Source: Novosphingobium meiothermophilum (GTDB lineage Bacteria; Pseudomonadota; Alphaproteobacteria; Sphingomonadales; Sphingomonadaceae). From it: a stretch of 64,000 bases of DNA. This document shows positions 1 to 9,119 of the stretch, one piece after another. The position numbers and the translations under genes were made by a program. The notes below the pieces were generated by a model that saw only the letters and a list, made by a program, of their open reading frames with translations, was not told the DNA's origin and did no database searches. The stretch covers positions 1 to 64,000 of the forward strand of contig NZ_QGHL01000004.1 in the NCBI RefSeq assembly GCF_003171715.1, given 5' to 3'. The stretch's first letter is position 1. Every line of letters begins with the position of its first letter.

Positions 1-132
1 CTGAACGCCTATCCCGGAAGAAGCGAAGCCCTCAAAGCCGCCGACGAGGCCCTCTACGCCGCCAAACAGGCCGGCCGAAACCAAATCCTCCTCGCGGGAC
101 AAGCACCCTCACCCATCCAGGACGCCGCATGA
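1..132 (+). CDS. C-terminal fragment of a GGDEF (diguanylate cyclase) protein
   Basis: The frame is open from the left edge and ends in TGA at 130-132, so only the last 43 residues are present. The residues ADEALYAAKQAGRNQI match the last helix and strand of GGDEF domains, which make cyclic di-GMP from two GTP. The active-site GGDEF motif and any sensor domain lie outside the window, so catalytic competence cannot be judged. About 16 residues follow the domain and look unstructured. The family call is good; the full architecture is unknown. Confidence 0.8.
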   Translation: MNAYPGRSEALKAADEALYAAKQAGRNQILLAGQAPSPIQDAA

Positions 133-179
133 CATCTGCCCTTGCAGCGGCCTGAATGGGCCGGATCTGCTTCGACGTC

Positions 180-1667
180 TCAGGGCCTGATGCTGACGAA
201 GACGGGATTGGCGTAGAACCACAGATCGTCCCAGGGATTCTCCCCTGCCGGATCGATTTCCGGCTCCAGTTCGTCGGTATTGGTGCCCCGCACGCGAAGA
301 TACATCGGTCCGCTGAATTCCGGCAGGCGATAACGCACCACGATATCCTCACCTGCAACCTGCCAGTCCGCCGCAGTGAAGCGGGCAATGACACTCGTCT
401 GCGGCGCACGGTCGGCAGTACGGTTTGCTGCGGGGCCGGTCACCGGACCGCCAATGAGATCGATCCGGCGCACCATCGGATCACGTCCTCCGGCATTGAA
501 TCGCTTCGGATCGCGGACGCGGATTTCGATCAGGAGGGGCTGGCCCTTGCGCACGGCCAGTTCCTCGCCGATTCCCGCCCTGCCCTTCGCGCCCGCAGGC
601 CGCACCGCGACATCGACCGCCGACACCAGATCACCCGTCGTCACGAAGATGCGGCCATGCCGCAAGCCATCGACGATATCGGCATAGTCCTTGCGAGCCA
701 GCACATAGGTCTTGGAATATTCGCCCGGCCAGAAGTCGTTGCCGCCCTCGCGCCAGTTGAAGTGCGAATCCGACGTGGCCGTGATCCACCAGCGGCGCCC
801 TTCGGCCAGCATGGCATCCCAGAAGCCCCCGGTAATCGCGGTCATGGGATCAAAGCCGCCGCGCGTCGGCACCTGCTTGTAGCCACCGCGCCGTCCTTCG
901 GGATCGATCCCACCATCGGGCTTGAACGCGCTGGCCTGATGGCCGGGCGCGCCTTCCATGCCCACGGCAACCTCTGGTGCGGTATCGTTCCAGTCGCGCA
1001 GTTCGGCCGGATCATAGCGGCCATAAGCATCCAGCGCCTTGGCCGAACGGGAAGGATGGTTGGCAAAGACCAGCGGCGGGAGGGGCTGCGCCTTCATGGC
1101 GCGAAGAGCGGAGAGCATGTGCGAAGGTTCATCGAAGGCAGGATCGGCGGGCCATGGTTCGCGCCGGGAATAGCCCTTTTCGATCTCGAACAGCTGCGAG
1201 CGTTCGCCCGCGCTGTGCGGCACGATCAGGCTGGCATGATCGCCATTGGGCGGATCAAGTTCCATCCCGAAGAACTGGAGCACTTCGGGCACGGCCTTGC
1301 GCGATTCGAGTAGCGCCGGATAGGCCAGATCGTGGTTCACGCGCGAATGGTTCGGCCCGCCGTGATCGGTCGATACCATCCAAGAAAGCCCGAAGCTGCG
1401 CGCCATTTCGGCATTCTTGCGGATGGAATAGCGCCCGTCCCGACCCAGCAGGGCAATGGGCGGACCATCGGGATTGGCGGGATCCTTCTCGTAATCGACG
1501 CTGAATTCGCTGTGAATGTGATGATCGCCCGCAAGCCACTGGCGCGCGCCCTTCGCCTTGCCGCGCTGCGCAGGCGCTTCCAGCACCTGCCCGTGATCGC
1601 CATGGGCCAGCGCCGGAACCGGCGAGAGTGCAACGGCGGTGAGCACCGCAAGCTTGAACAGTTTCAT
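180..1667 (-). CDS. Secreted PHP-domain metal-dependent phosphoesterase-like protein (DUF3604-like)
   Basis: A 495-residue protein. The start was set at 1667 because this M begins a clean signal peptide (MKLFKLAVL..., cleavage near PALA at 18-21); a start at 1688 would add seven polar residues in front. PHP metal-binding motifs are visible: HxH at 50-52 (DHHIH), DHGGPNH at 101-107, a central FANHPSR and a late TSDSHF. PHP proteins hydrolyse phosphoesters with a multi-metal site. An exported single-domain form of this size is usually annotated as a DUF3604 or CehA/McbA-like hydrolase. The substrate is unknown. It is monocistronic and lies downstream of the pnp terminator. Confidence 0.75.
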   Translation of the reverse strand: MKLFKLAVLTAVALSPVPALAHGDHGQVLEAPAQRGKAKGARQWLAGDHHIHSEFSVDYEKDPANPDGPPIALLGRDGRYSIRKNAEMARSFGLSWMVSTDHGGPNHSRVNHDLAYPALLESRKAVPEVLQFFGMELDPPNGDHASLIVPHSAGERSQLFEIEKGYSRREPWPADPAFDEPSHMLSALRAMKAQPLPPLVFANHPSRSAKALDAYGRYDPAELRDWNDTAPEVAVGMEGAPGHQASAFKPDGGIDPEGRRGGYKQVPTRGGFDPMTAITGGFWDAMLAEGRRWWITATSDSHFNWREGGNDFWPGEYSKTYVLARKDYADIVDGLRHGRIFVTTGDLVSAVDVAVRPAGAKGRAGIGEELAVRKGQPLLIEIRVRDPKRFNAGGRDPMVRRIDLIGGPVTGPAANRTADRAPQTSVIARFTAADWQVAGEDIVVRYRLPEFSGPMYLRVRGTNTDELEPEIDPAGENPWDDLWFYANPVFVSIRP

Positions 1668-1775
1668 GGCGCGATCATTCTCCGGCAACGATGCTTGGAC
1701 GCCCCCGCGCCTGCACCCCGTGCGTTACATCTGTTTGACGAAACCCGTCATTTTCCAGCGCGGCCATGCCGAAAC

Positions 1776-1804
1776 GAAAAAGGCCCCGCCTTGCGGCGGA
1801 GCCT
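1776..1804 (-). terminator. Rho-independent terminator of pnp
   Basis: Read on the minus strand, a 9-bp stem (GGCTCCGCC / GGCGGGGCC, one G-U-type mismatch) closes a GCAA tetraloop and is followed by TTTTT. It lies 27 bases beyond the pnp stop codon. Confidence 0.85.
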
Positions 1805-1830
1805 CGTTCGTCTGATCGCTGGCGCGGTCC

Positions 1831-4128
1831 TCAGTCGTCAGACTTGAGGAACGCCGGCATGTGATCGGGAGCAGGGCCATCATCGCGGTCACGGCGCGGG
1901 CGATCGCCCCCTTCGCGGCGCGGGCCGCGATCGCCGCCCCTGCCACCACGATCACCGCGCGGTCCGCGGCGATCGCCGCCACGGTCGCCACGCTCGCCCT
2001 TCGGCTCGCGCGGCGGACGGGTGTCTTCCAGTTCGGCACCGGTTTCCTGATCGACCACCCGCATCGACAGGCGAACCTTGCCGCGCGGGTCGATCTCAAG
2101 GACCTTCACATAGACTTCCTGACCTTCCGAAACGACATCGGTCGGCTTTTCGACGCGCTCGTTCTTCATTTCGGAAACGTGGACCAGACCGTCCTTGCCA
2201 CCCATGAAGTTCACGAAGGCACCGAAGTCGACGATGTTGACGACCTTGCCCTTGTAGATCTTGCCCGGTTCGGCTTCCTCGACAATGCCGAGAATCCAGT
2301 TCTTGGCCGCTTCGATCTGCGCCAGATCGGACGAGGAGATCTTGATGATCCCTTCGTCGTCAATGTCGACCTTCGCGCCAGTGGTCGCCACGATCTCGCG
2401 GATGACCTTGCCGCCGGTGCCTATGACATCGCGGATCTTCGACTTGTCGATCGTGATGGTCTCGATGCGGGGGGCGTGCGCCGAAAGTTCGGTGCGCGCT
2501 TCGCCCAGCGCCTTGGTCATCTCGTTCAGAATGTGAGCACGGCCTTCCTTGGCCTGACGCAGCGCCACCTCGAAAATCTCGCGGGTGATACCGGCAACCT
2601 TGATGTCCATCTGCATCGTGGTGATGCCTTCGGACGTGCCCGCCACCTTGAAGTCCATGTCGCCGAGGTGGTCCTCGTCGCCGAGAATATCGGAAAGCAC
2701 CGCAAACTCGCTGCCTTCAAGGATGAGGCCCATGGCAATGCCCGAAACCGGACGCTTCACCGGAACGCCCGCATCCATCATCGAGAGGCAGCCGCCGCAG
2801 ACGGTGGCCATCGAGGACGAGCCGTTGGATTCGGTCACGTCGGAAAGGACGCGGATGGTGTAGGGAAACTCTTCCTTGCTCGGCAGCACGGGGTGCAGCG
2901 CACGCCATGCCAGCTTGCCATGGCCCACTTCGCGACGGCCCGGAGCGCCAAAACGGCCAACTTCACCAACCGAATAGGGCGGGAAGTTGTAGTGGAGCAT
3001 GAAGCTTTCGTAGCGCAGGCCCTCAAGGCCGTCGATCATCTGCTCGGCGTCCTTGGTCCCCAACGTGGTCGTGCAGATGGTCTGCGTTTCTCCGCGCGTG
3101 AACAGCGCCGAACCGTGGGTGCGGGGCAGGAAGCCCACCATCGCCTCGATCGGGCGGACCTGCGTGGTGGTGCGCCCGTCAATGCGCTGGCCATCCTTGA
3201 GGATCGCGGTGCGCACGATGTCGGCTTCCACCTTCTTCATCGTCTTGATTGCGACCATCTGCGTCTGCGGGGTTTCATCCGCAAACGCGGCCTTTGCCTT
3301 GGCGCGGGCCTCGTTCAGCGCGTTCGAACGCGCCGACTTGTCGGTCAGCCTGTAGGCGGCGGCGACATCGGCACCGACCAGCTCCTTGAGCTTCGCCTTG
3401 ATCTCGGCGGTGTTGTCCGTCAGGTCGATTTCCCAGGGATCCTTGGCAGCCTTTTCGGCAAGCTCGATGATCGCGCCGATAACCTTGCGGCATTCGTCAT
3501 GCGCAAACATGACCGCGCCAAGCATTTCTTCCTCGGTCAGTTCCTTGGCTTCGGATTCAACCATCATCACGGCCGAATCGGTTGCCGCGACAACGAGGTC
3601 GAGGCGGCCCTGTTCAAGCGCTGCATCCTGCTTCGGATTTAGCACGTATTCGCCATCGACATAGCCGACACGCGCCGCGCCGATCGGACCCATGAACGGC
3701 ACGCCCGAAATGGTCAGCGCAGCCGATGCGGCAATCATCGCCACGATATCGGGTTCGGTTTCGCCGTCATAGCTCAGCACCTGGGCGATGACGTTGATCT
3801 CGTTATAGAAACCTTCGGGGAACAGCGGCCGGACCGGACGGTCGATCAGGCGGGAAACCAGCGTTTCCTTTTCCGTCGCGCCGCGTTCGCGCTTGAAGAA
3901 GCCGCCGGGGATGCGCCCCGCAGCCGAATACTTTTCCTGATAGTGGACGGTCAGCGGGAAGAAGTCCTGCCCTTCCTTGACCGACTTGGCGGCCGTGACG
4001 GCGCAAAGGACCACAGTTTCGCCATAAGTGGCGAGGACCGCGCCGTCAGCCTGACGGGCAATGCGGCCGGTTTCCAGAGTGAGGGTCTTTCCGCCCCACT
4101 CCAGCGATACGGTTTTGACGTCGAACAT
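1831..4128 (-). CDS. pnp: Polyribonucleotide nucleotidyltransferase (PNPase)
   Basis: A 765-residue 3'-5' phosphorolytic exoribonuclease of the RNA degradosome. Two RNase PH domains are visible, with the [11 protein letters not shown] motif at 71-81 in the first. They are followed by a KH domain at about 561-620 ([15 protein letters not shown]) and an S1 domain at about 621-700 ([15 protein letters not shown]). The protein is longer than the 711-residue E. coli enzyme because of a tail from about 701 rich in Arg, Gly and Asp (DRGG-type repeats to about 750). The start ATG at 4128 has GAAGGA upstream. It follows rpsO in the usual order, with an intervening terminator. Confidence 0.98.
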   Translation of the reverse strand: MFDVKTVSLEWGGKTLTLETGRIARQADGAVLATYGETVVLCAVTAAKSVKEGQDFFPLTVHYQEKYSAAGRIPGGFFKRERGATEKETLVSRLIDRPVRPLFPEGFYNEINVIAQVLSYDGETEPDIVAMIAASAALTISGVPFMGPIGAARVGYVDGEYVLNPKQDAALEQGRLDLVVAATDSAVMMVESEAKELTEEEMLGAVMFAHDECRKVIGAIIELAEKAAKDPWEIDLTDNTAEIKAKLKELVGADVAAAYRLTDKSARSNALNEARAKAKAAFADETPQTQMVAIKTMKKVEADIVRTAILKDGQRIDGRTTTQVRPIEAMVGFLPRTHGSALFTRGETQTICTTTLGTKDAEQMIDGLEGLRYESFMLHYNFPPYSVGEVGRFGAPGRREVGHGKLAWRALHPVLPSKEEFPYTIRVLSDVTESNGSSSMATVCGGCLSMMDAGVPVKRPVSGIAMGLILEGSEFAVLSDILGDEDHLGDMDFKVAGTSEGITTMQMDIKVAGITREIFEVALRQAKEGRAHILNEMTKALGEARTELSAHAPRIETITIDKSKIRDVIGTGGKVIREIVATTGAKVDIDDEGIIKISSSDLAQIEAAKNWILGIVEEAEPGKIYKGKVVNIVDFGAFVNFMGGKDGLVHVSEMKNERVEKPTDVVSEGQEVYVKVLEIDPRGKVRLSMRVVDQETGAELEDTRPPREPKGERGDRGGDRRGPRGDRGGRGGDRGPRREGGDRPRRDRDDGPAPDHMPAFLKSDD

Positions 4129-4280
4129 TTTACATCCTTCAGCCCGCGCGCCCTATTGCGAGCGGGGTTTGCTGCCGGGCAAATACCGTCCCGGTCCGGT
4201 GCGGGGCATTTGATCCTGCCCACAAGGCGCTTCGCCGAATTGCAAAGCCGCCTTCATTTTCGGTCGCATCGCGACGAGTG

Positions 4281-4307
4281 AAAACCGGTTCCCACTTTTC
4301 GCGCGAT
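4281..4307. repeat. Alphaproteobacterial intergenic repeat (GGGAACCGGTTTT type)
   Basis: The rpsO-pnp spacer contains AAAACCGGTTCCCACTTTT followed by CGCGCGAT. I recognise AAGTGGGAACCGGTTTT as a short motif seen many times between genes in alphaproteobacterial genomes. Only one copy is visible here, so its repeat status rests on prior knowledge. It contains the palindrome AACCGGTT. Confidence 0.5.
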
Positions 4308-4320
4308 ACTCCCAGAAAGC

Positions 4321-4344
4321 AAAAGCGGCCCGCTTGGGGCCGCT
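4321..4344 (-). terminator. Rho-independent terminator of rpsO
   Basis: On the minus strand an 8-bp perfect stem (AGCGGCCC / GGGCCGCT) with a 5-base loop is followed by TTTTG. It starts only 7 bases after the rpsO stop and separates rpsO from pnp. Confidence 0.85.
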
Positions 4345-4351
4345 CCGCTGG

Positions 4352-4621
4352 TTACTTGCGAAGACCGAGCTTCTGGATCAGCGCGTTGTAACGCTCCACA
4401 TCTTTCCTCTTAAGGTAATCGAGGAGCGAACGGCGCTTGTTCACCATCATCAGCAGGCCGCGACGCGAGTGGTTGTCCTTGTGGTGGGACTTGAAATGCT
4501 CGGTCAGCGTCTGAATGCGAGCGGTCAGGATTGCCACCTGCACTTCAGGCGAACCGGTATCGCCTGCGGCGCGGGCGTTGCTGGCAATGACTTCCTGCTT
4601 CTTCTCGGCGGTAATCGACAT
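4352..4621 (-). CDS. rpsO: 30S ribosomal protein S15
   Basis: An 89-residue protein of the exact family length. It binds the central domain of 16S rRNA early in 30S assembly. Recognisable segments are [15 protein letters not shown] at 20-34, the conserved [16 protein letters not shown] block, and [13 protein letters not shown]. The ATG at 4621 has GAGAAGAC upstream and follows the truB stop by 6 bases, so it is co-transcribed with truB. Its own terminator lies immediately downstream, before pnp. Confidence 0.98.
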   Translation of the reverse strand: MSITAEKKQEVIASNARAAGDTGSPEVQVAILTARIQTLTEHFKSHHKDNHSRRGLLMMVNKRRSLLDYLKRKDVERYNALIQKLGLRK

Positions 4622-4627
4622 GTCTTC

Positions 4628-5539
4628 TCACTCCGCGACATCGGAAAGGTTGAACCCCCTCTGGACCTTCAGGCTTCCGCCCAAAACCTCTACCAGCGCC
4701 AGCGGCACACGGCCTGCTTTCGCCCAGTAAAGCCCGTCCTCGAAGGGCAATCCCGCCAGAACGCGGCCCTGACGGACCGCCCTTGCCTGCTCGGGATCGA
4801 GGGAGAGAGCCGGGATGTCGACCAGCCCTGCCTCCAGCGGCAAGAGAATGTGTTCAAGGGCCGCCCCTTGGCCCAGTTCGTTCAGTTTGTCCAGCGAAAT
4901 CGCCTGTTCGATGGCAAACGGGCCGGCCTTCATGCGGCGCAGCATGGCAACATGGCCCACCGTGCCCAGCGCCCGCGCCAGATCGCGGGCAAGGCTGCGG
5001 ATGTAGGTGCCCTTGGAAACTCTGGCGGTCAGGGTCAGTTCCTCAAGTGGCTCGCCCCCCTGAGGTGGCGCGGCGACCAGCGAATGCACCGTCACCTCGC
5101 GCGATTTCAGCGCGAAGACCTCTCCCTTGCGAGCCAGATCATAGGCCCGCTCGCCATCGACCATCAGGGCCGAGAACGCGGGCGGCACTTGGCTGATCGT
5201 GCCGGTGAAGCGCGGCAAGACCGCCTGAACCGTCGCCCACGATGGCCGCTCCGCGCTTTCGGCAATGGCCTTGCCTTCAAGGTCGAGCGTATCGGTCTCG
5301 GTTCCGAACCGGACGGTAAAGGCATAGACCTTGGTCGCATCCAGCATCCGGCCGCACAGCTTGGTCGCCTCACCCACGGCAATCGGCAGGACGCCGGTGG
5401 CCAGTGGATCAAGCGTGCCGCCATGGCCGACCTTGCACTTGCCATATCCCGCCTCGCGCAGGTTACGCTTTACCGCGCCGACGCCCTGCGTCGAGCCGAG
5501 GCCAAGCGGCTTGTCGAGAACGATCCAGCCATCCACCAC
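4628..5539 (-). CDS. truB: tRNA pseudouridine(55) synthase TruB
   Basis: About 303 residues; forms pseudouridine-55 in the T loop of tRNAs. The catalytic Asp lies in GGTLDPLATGVL. The N-terminal block DGWIVLDKPLGLGST is the family's usual beginning, so the start is one of two adjacent GTG codons, 5539 or 5536. These sit 2 or 5 bases after the stop of the M50 protease; longer upstream extensions are not TruB-like. The PUA-like C-terminus is present. It sits upstream of rpsO as in many bacteria but is separated from rbfA by four unrelated genes. Confidence 0.95.
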   Translation of the reverse strand: MVDGWIVLDKPLGLGSTQGVGAVKRNLREAGYGKCKVGHGGTLDPLATGVLPIAVGEATKLCGRMLDATKVYAFTVRFGTETDTLDLEGKAIAESAERPSWATVQAVLPRFTGTISQVPPAFSALMVDGERAYDLARKGEVFALKSREVTVHSLVAAPPQGGEPLEELTLTARVSKGTYIRSLARDLARALGTVGHVAMLRRMKAGPFAIEQAISLDKLNELGQGAALEHILLPLEAGLVDIPALSLDPEQARAVRQGRVLAGLPFEDGLYWAKAGRVPLALVEVLGGSLKVQRGFNLSDVAE

Positions 5540-5541
5540 GA

Positions 5542-6231
5542 TCAGCGCTGCCCCGGGCCGGCAAAAAGATTGGCCAGCGCGGCAAGCTCTTCGCTCATCC
5601 ACTGCACCGGCGGGCCGATGAGGCGCTGCACCAGTTGCAGATCGGGCGCGAACCACGGCAGGATCACCAGCAAGCCAAACACGATGAGCAGACCGAACGG
5701 TTCAAGCCGGGCATAACCGCGTGCAAGCGGCCCCGGCAAGACGCCCATGACGATGCGCGATCCGTCAAACGGGGGGATCGGCAGCAGGTTGAAGGCACCC
5801 AGAAACAGGTTGATGAACAGGAAGTTGAGCAGGTTCTCCGCCACGAACCGCGCAGGCAGCCCTGATGCCGATGCCATAAGGCCAAGGCAAACCGCAGCCA
5901 GCGCCGCGAGCACGAAGTTCGCGGCGGGGCCTGCGGCGGCCACCAGCACCATGCCCCAGCGCGGATTGCGCAGGCGCCGGAAATCAACCGGAACGGGCTT
6001 GGCCCAGCCGAATACTGGCGCGCCCGACAGCTTGAGAAGGCCCGGCAGGATGATCGTGCCGAAGGGATCGACATGGCGCAGCGGATTGAGGCTCAACCGG
6101 TTCTGCTCCGCCGCTGTCGGATCGCCCAGTGCGCGGGCCACCCAGCCATGCGCCACTTCGTGAAACACGATCGCCAGAACCATCGGCACGGCAATAGTGG
6201 CGATCTGCCATGCAAGGCTTTCGGGATTCAT
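5542..6231 (-). CDS. Site-2 protease family (M50) membrane metalloprotease
   Basis: A 229-residue polytopic membrane protein with the zinc motif HEVAHGW at about residues 20-26 in the first helix. A later PPFDGSRI segment corresponds to the third ligand region of the short M50 (YwhC-like) proteins. There is no PDZ domain, so it is not RseP. The ATG at 6231 overlaps the previous stop (ATGA) and has GGAGAAG in front. It is translationally coupled to a GNAT and to tdk. The substrate is unknown. Confidence 0.85.
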   Translation of the reverse strand: MNPESLAWQIATIAVPMVLAIVFHEVAHGWVARALGDPTAAEQNRLSLNPLRHVDPFGTIILPGLLKLSGAPVFGWAKPVPVDFRRLRNPRWGMVLVAAAGPAANFVLAALAAVCLGLMASASGLPARFVAENLLNFLFINLFLGAFNLLPIPPFDGSRIVMGVLPGPLARGYARLEPFGLLIVFGLLVILPWFAPDLQLVQRLIGPPVQWMSEELAALANLFAGPGQR

Positions 6232-6782
6232 GCCCGCTTCTCCTGCCACTCATCGCGCAGGATGGAATAGAGCACGGTATCGCGCACCCGGCCCGTCCAT
6301 GTCCTGCGTTCGCGGCGCATGATCCCTTCTTCCATACAGCCCAGCTTGGCAACCGCTGCCCGGCTGCGCAGGTTCATCACGTCCACCTTGAAAACCACCC
6401 GTTCCAGCCCGCGGGCAAAGGCATGATCCAGCATGAGCCGTTTGAGCCGCCCGTTGAAACCGGTGCCGCGCAGGCGGGGCACGATATAGCTGTTGCCAAT
6501 CTCGATGGACCAGCCCGGCATTCCATTCTCGATCCATGCCGTCATGCCCACCAGTTCCTCGCCGGAAAATATCGCATAGGGCCGACGCGCGCGGCCACTG
6601 GCCAGAAGGCTGTCAAACTGCGGATCGAATGCCTCGCCCCTATAGCTGAAGGGATAGATTTCCCAGATTTCGGCATCCTCGGCGCAGGCCGCGCGCAAGC
6701 CTTCGCGGTGCTGTTCGTCCAGCACTTCCAGCCGCAGTTCGCCGTCCGCCAGCGGCACATGAAGGCCATCGTCCGCCGTCAT
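6228..6782 (-). CDS. GNAT-family N-acetyltransferase (RimJ/RimL-like)
   Basis: A 184-residue acetyl-CoA-dependent acetyltransferase. Family features seen are [19 protein letters not shown] (strand 4 and the acyl-CoA loop, with R-x-x-G-x-N rather than the full Q/RxxGxG/A), then [23 protein letters not shown], the helix typical of RimJ/RimL/YdaF proteins. The start ATG at 6782 overlaps the tdk stop (ATGA). The acceptor could be a ribosomal protein N-terminus or a small molecule. Confidence 0.8.
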   Translation of the reverse strand: MTADDGLHVPLADGELRLEVLDEQHREGLRAACAEDAEIWEIYPFSYRGEAFDPQFDSLLASGRARRPYAIFSGEELVGMTAWIENGMPGWSIEIGNSYIVPRLRGTGFNGRLKRLMLDHAFARGLERVVFKVDVMNLRSRAAVAKLGCMEEGIMRRERRTWTGRVRDTVLYSILRDEWQEKRA

Positions 6783-7354
6783 GCCAGCGCCTCCGAAAAG
6801 TGCTTGCGGCAAAGCGCGACATAGCGGTCATTGCCGCCGATCTCGGTCTGTGCGCCCGCCCGCACCGCACCGCCGCTTTCGTCCACGCGAAGGTTCATCG
6901 TCGCCTTCCGGCCGCAGTGGCACACCGCCTTGAGTTCCACCAGCGTGTCGGCAATGGCCAGCAATGCGGCCGAGCCTTCGAAGAGTTCTCCCTGAAAATC
7001 GGTTCTCAGGCCATAGCACAGCACAGGGATGCCCGCCTCATCGGCAAGGCGCGCCAGTTGCCAGACTTGCCGTTTGGTCAGGAACTGCGCCTCATCGACC
7101 AGAACGCATGAGAGCGGCTGTATCAGATGGGCAGCTTTCACCGCCGCCCACATGTCGGTATCGCTGCCGAAGCGATGGGCTTCGGCGTTCAATCCGATCC
7201 GGCTTTCGATCGCACGGTCTCTGCCGCGGTCGTCGATGGCAGCGGTCCACAGCATCGTGGCCATGCCGCGTTCGCGGTAGTTGAAGTCCGCCTGCAACAG
7301 GTTCGTCGATTTGCCCGCATTCATGCTGGCGTAGTAGAAATAGAGTTTGGCCAT
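6779..7354 (-). CDS. tdk: Thymidine kinase
   Basis: A 191-residue type II thymidine kinase that phosphorylates thymidine with ATP in nucleotide salvage. The P-loop ASMNAGKST lies at about 9-17, the Walker B-like [10 protein letters not shown] in the middle, and a structural zinc site begins [10 protein letters not shown]. The start ATG at 7354 gives the family N-terminus [16 protein letters not shown]. It is the first gene of the tdk-GNAT-M50-truB-rpsO run, divergent from the YceI gene. The gene sits within what is elsewhere the rbfA-truB junction. Confidence 0.95.
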   Translation of the reverse strand: MAKLYFYYASMNAGKSTNLLQADFNYRERGMATMLWTAAIDDRGRDRAIESRIGLNAEAHRFGSDTDMWAAVKAAHLIQPLSCVLVDEAQFLTKRQVWQLARLADEAGIPVLCYGLRTDFQGELFEGSAALLAIADTLVELKAVCHCGRKATMNLRVDESGGAVRAGAQTEIGGNDRYVALCRKHFSEALA

Positions 7355-7442
7355 CGCCCGACTGCCATAATCGCGGCGCACCGGAACGCCAGAGGGCAGA
7401 AGCGATTATTCGACAGGTCACTTGGTCCACGGGATGTGCCTT

Positions 7443-8045
7443 ATGCCGAAGCCAGCAGCAATCAGGAGCATCATCGGCCTCAGCCTGATGGCCGCCGCGC
7501 TTGTGCAGGCGGGCGTGGCAACGGCCAGTGGCAGCAATGCACTACGTTACCAGCTCGATCCACGCCAGAGCGATGTCGCCGCCAAGGTGAACTTCTTCGG
7601 CCTTGCCAGCAAGACGGCCCGCTTTCCAAAGGTCAGCGGCGGCATAGAACTCGTCCCTGCCCGCCTCGATACGATCCGCATGGATGTCACGCTCGATGCT
7701 TCCGCCCTTGAAGCGGGCGATCCGCTCACGCTTGAACGCCTGAAAGGCGAAAACTTCTTCGACGTGGCGCGCCATCCCACGGTGCGTTTCAGCGGGCGGC
7801 GAATGACGATGACCGGCCCAGCAACGGCCATAGTGGAAGGCGATCTCACCGCGCGCGGGGTGACTCGGCCGGTCGTGCTGGATGTCAGCTTTGCCGAACC
7901 ACCTGCCTCGGCATCGGGCCGCGAACCGATCCAGTTCAGCGCACAGACCCGCATCGACCGCACCGATTTCGGCATGGCGGCCTATCGCCTGATCGTGGGC
8001 AAAACCGTCACGATTACCATCAAGGCCCAGATGGTGCCGGGCTGA
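7443..8045 (+). CDS. Periplasmic YceI-family lipocalin-like protein
   Basis: About 200 residues with an N-terminal signal peptide (IIGLSLMAAALVQAGVATASG). The rest is a YceI beta-barrel: YQLDPRQSDVAAKVNFF at the beginning, GENFFDVARHPTVRFS in the middle and RTDFGMAAYRLIVGKTVTI at the end. YceI proteins bind polyprenoid or other apolar ligands. An ATG at 7434 in the same frame is an alternative start. It is the only plus-strand gene between 180 and 14699 and ends convergently with rbfA. Confidence 0.9.
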   Translation: MPKPAAIRSIIGLSLMAAALVQAGVATASGSNALRYQLDPRQSDVAAKVNFFGLASKTARFPKVSGGIELVPARLDTIRMDVTLDASALEAGDPLTLERLKGENFFDVARHPTVRFSGRRMTMTGPATAIVEGDLTARGVTRPVVLDVSFAEPPASASGREPIQFSAQTRIDRTDFGMAAYRLIVGKTVTITIKAQMVPG

Positions 8046-8067
8046 ACCGCCGGGCCGCAGCCCTGTT

Positions 8068-8478
8068 TCAGGTGTCGTCGCCGTCTTCCGCATCAAGGTC
8101 GCGGCGGACCTTGGGATCGGACAGCAGCTGCTCGATGCGGGAGGCCTCGTCGAAGCTTTCATCGGCAAGGAACTTGATCCGCGCAGCGTATTTCAGCCTC
8201 AGCCGCTGCGCCACCTCGCGCTGGAAAAAGGCAGTATTGACCCGCAACGCCTTGAGCACGATGTCCTCGTCCTGTCCCAGCAGCGCCTTCACGAACACCG
8301 TGGCATGACGCAGGTCGGGCGACATGCGCACTTCGGTTACGGAAACGGTATGCGCCGTCAGCACATCGTCATGCACCTGCTGGCGCGTCAGCAGCTCCGA
8401 CAGGATATGGCGCACCTGCTCGCCCACCTTGAGAAGGCGCACGGAACGGGTTTCGGGGGACGTCTGATGCCTGGCCAA
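8068..8478 (-). CDS. rbfA: Ribosome-binding factor A
   Basis: About 136 residues; a KH-like cold-shock factor that binds the 30S subunit and assists 16S 5'-end maturation. Conserved blocks: [39 protein letters not shown] and [20 protein letters not shown]. No ATG sits near the expected N-terminus. The TTG at 8478, 2 bases after the DUF1697 stop, gives the usual MAR-type beginning and is preferred. A TTG at 8484 and one at 8541 are alternatives. An acidic tail ends the protein. Confidence 0.92.
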   Translation of the reverse strand: MARHQTSPETRSVRLLKVGEQVRHILSELLTRQQVHDDVLTAHTVSVTEVRMSPDLRHATVFVKALLGQDEDIVLKALRVNTAFFQREVAQRLRLKYAARIKFLADESFDEASRIEQLLSDPKVRRDLDAEDGDDT

Positions 8479-8480
8479 AT

Positions 8481-9017
8481 TCAACTCATCTTCGAAAGAA
8501 TGCGCGCGATGGAACGCACGTTTCGGGCGGTTCCCCGGCAACCGAGCCGTCGCTCGATGAAGGCTCCGGTCAGCTTGCTTTCGGCAACGCCGTTCGCAAA
8601 ATCAATATAGATGCTGCGTTCGCCGATTGCCAGTTTCTCCAGCCCGCGCATCGCCTGGTCCGCAGCCAGCCTGTCGAAAGCTGCCCTTTCGGGCTGGCGC
8701 TCCAGAAACATCGTGTGGACCAGATTGTCCTTGCCGATGCCGGTGAAAGGATTGCCCTCTACCGCCTCGGCAATCGCCGCACGATCACGCACGGCCACGA
8801 AGCTCCTGATATTGAAGCGGTCCAGCATCACGTGGCTGAACAGGTCTTCCAGCCCGTCGAGCGGGCGCTCGTCATGGTCGAACAGCAGGTTGCCGCTTGC
8901 GATCACGGTTTCGATGCCGCTCAGCCCCTCGCGCTCGAATGCCCAGCGCATGTCTGCCATAGACAGGCGGTTGCCACCGACATTGATGGAACCGAACAGG
9001 GCAACATAACGGGCCAT
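8481..9017 (-). CDS. DUF1697 family protein
   Basis: A 178-residue soluble protein starting [16 protein letters not shown], the typical DUF1697 N-terminus. It is followed by the family's ASGNLLFD segment and an R-A-K-like C-terminal region ([20 protein letters not shown]). No function is established for the family. It lies between infB and rbfA, 102 bases after infB across a stem-loop and 2 bases before the rbfA start, so it is probably translated with rbfA. The start at 9017 is chosen by homology; 9029 is in frame but adds four residues. Confidence 0.85.
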   Translation of the reverse strand: MARYVALFGSINVGGNRLSMADMRWAFEREGLSGIETVIASGNLLFDHDERPLDGLEDLFSHVMLDRFNIRSFVAVRDRAAIAEAVEGNPFTGIGKDNLVHTMFLERQPERAAFDRLAADQAMRGLEKLAIGERSIYIDFANGVAESKLTGAFIERRLGCRGTARNVRSIARILSKMS

Positions 9018-9061
9018 GCGAGCCTCCATTGCGCCGCAAGGCCCGGAAGCGCTGACATCCG

Positions 9062-9089
9062 GGTTCCCTCCCGCAGGCAGGAGGGAACC
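9062..9089 (-). other. Strong stem-loop between infB and the DUF1697 gene
   Basis: A perfect 10-bp inverted repeat (GGTTCCCTCC / GGAGGGAACC) with an 8-base loop lies 31 bases beyond the infB stop. No U-tract follows on either strand, so it is more likely an mRNA processing, stability or attenuation element than an intrinsic terminator. Confidence 0.55.
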
Positions 9090-9119
9090 AGTGCGGATCG
9101 CGGCTTCGCGGAATGGGCC

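Noticed and set aside
1861..3642. 593-codon open frame antisense to pnp
   Set aside because: Translation is low-complexity Arg/Ala/Asp; pnp is certain.
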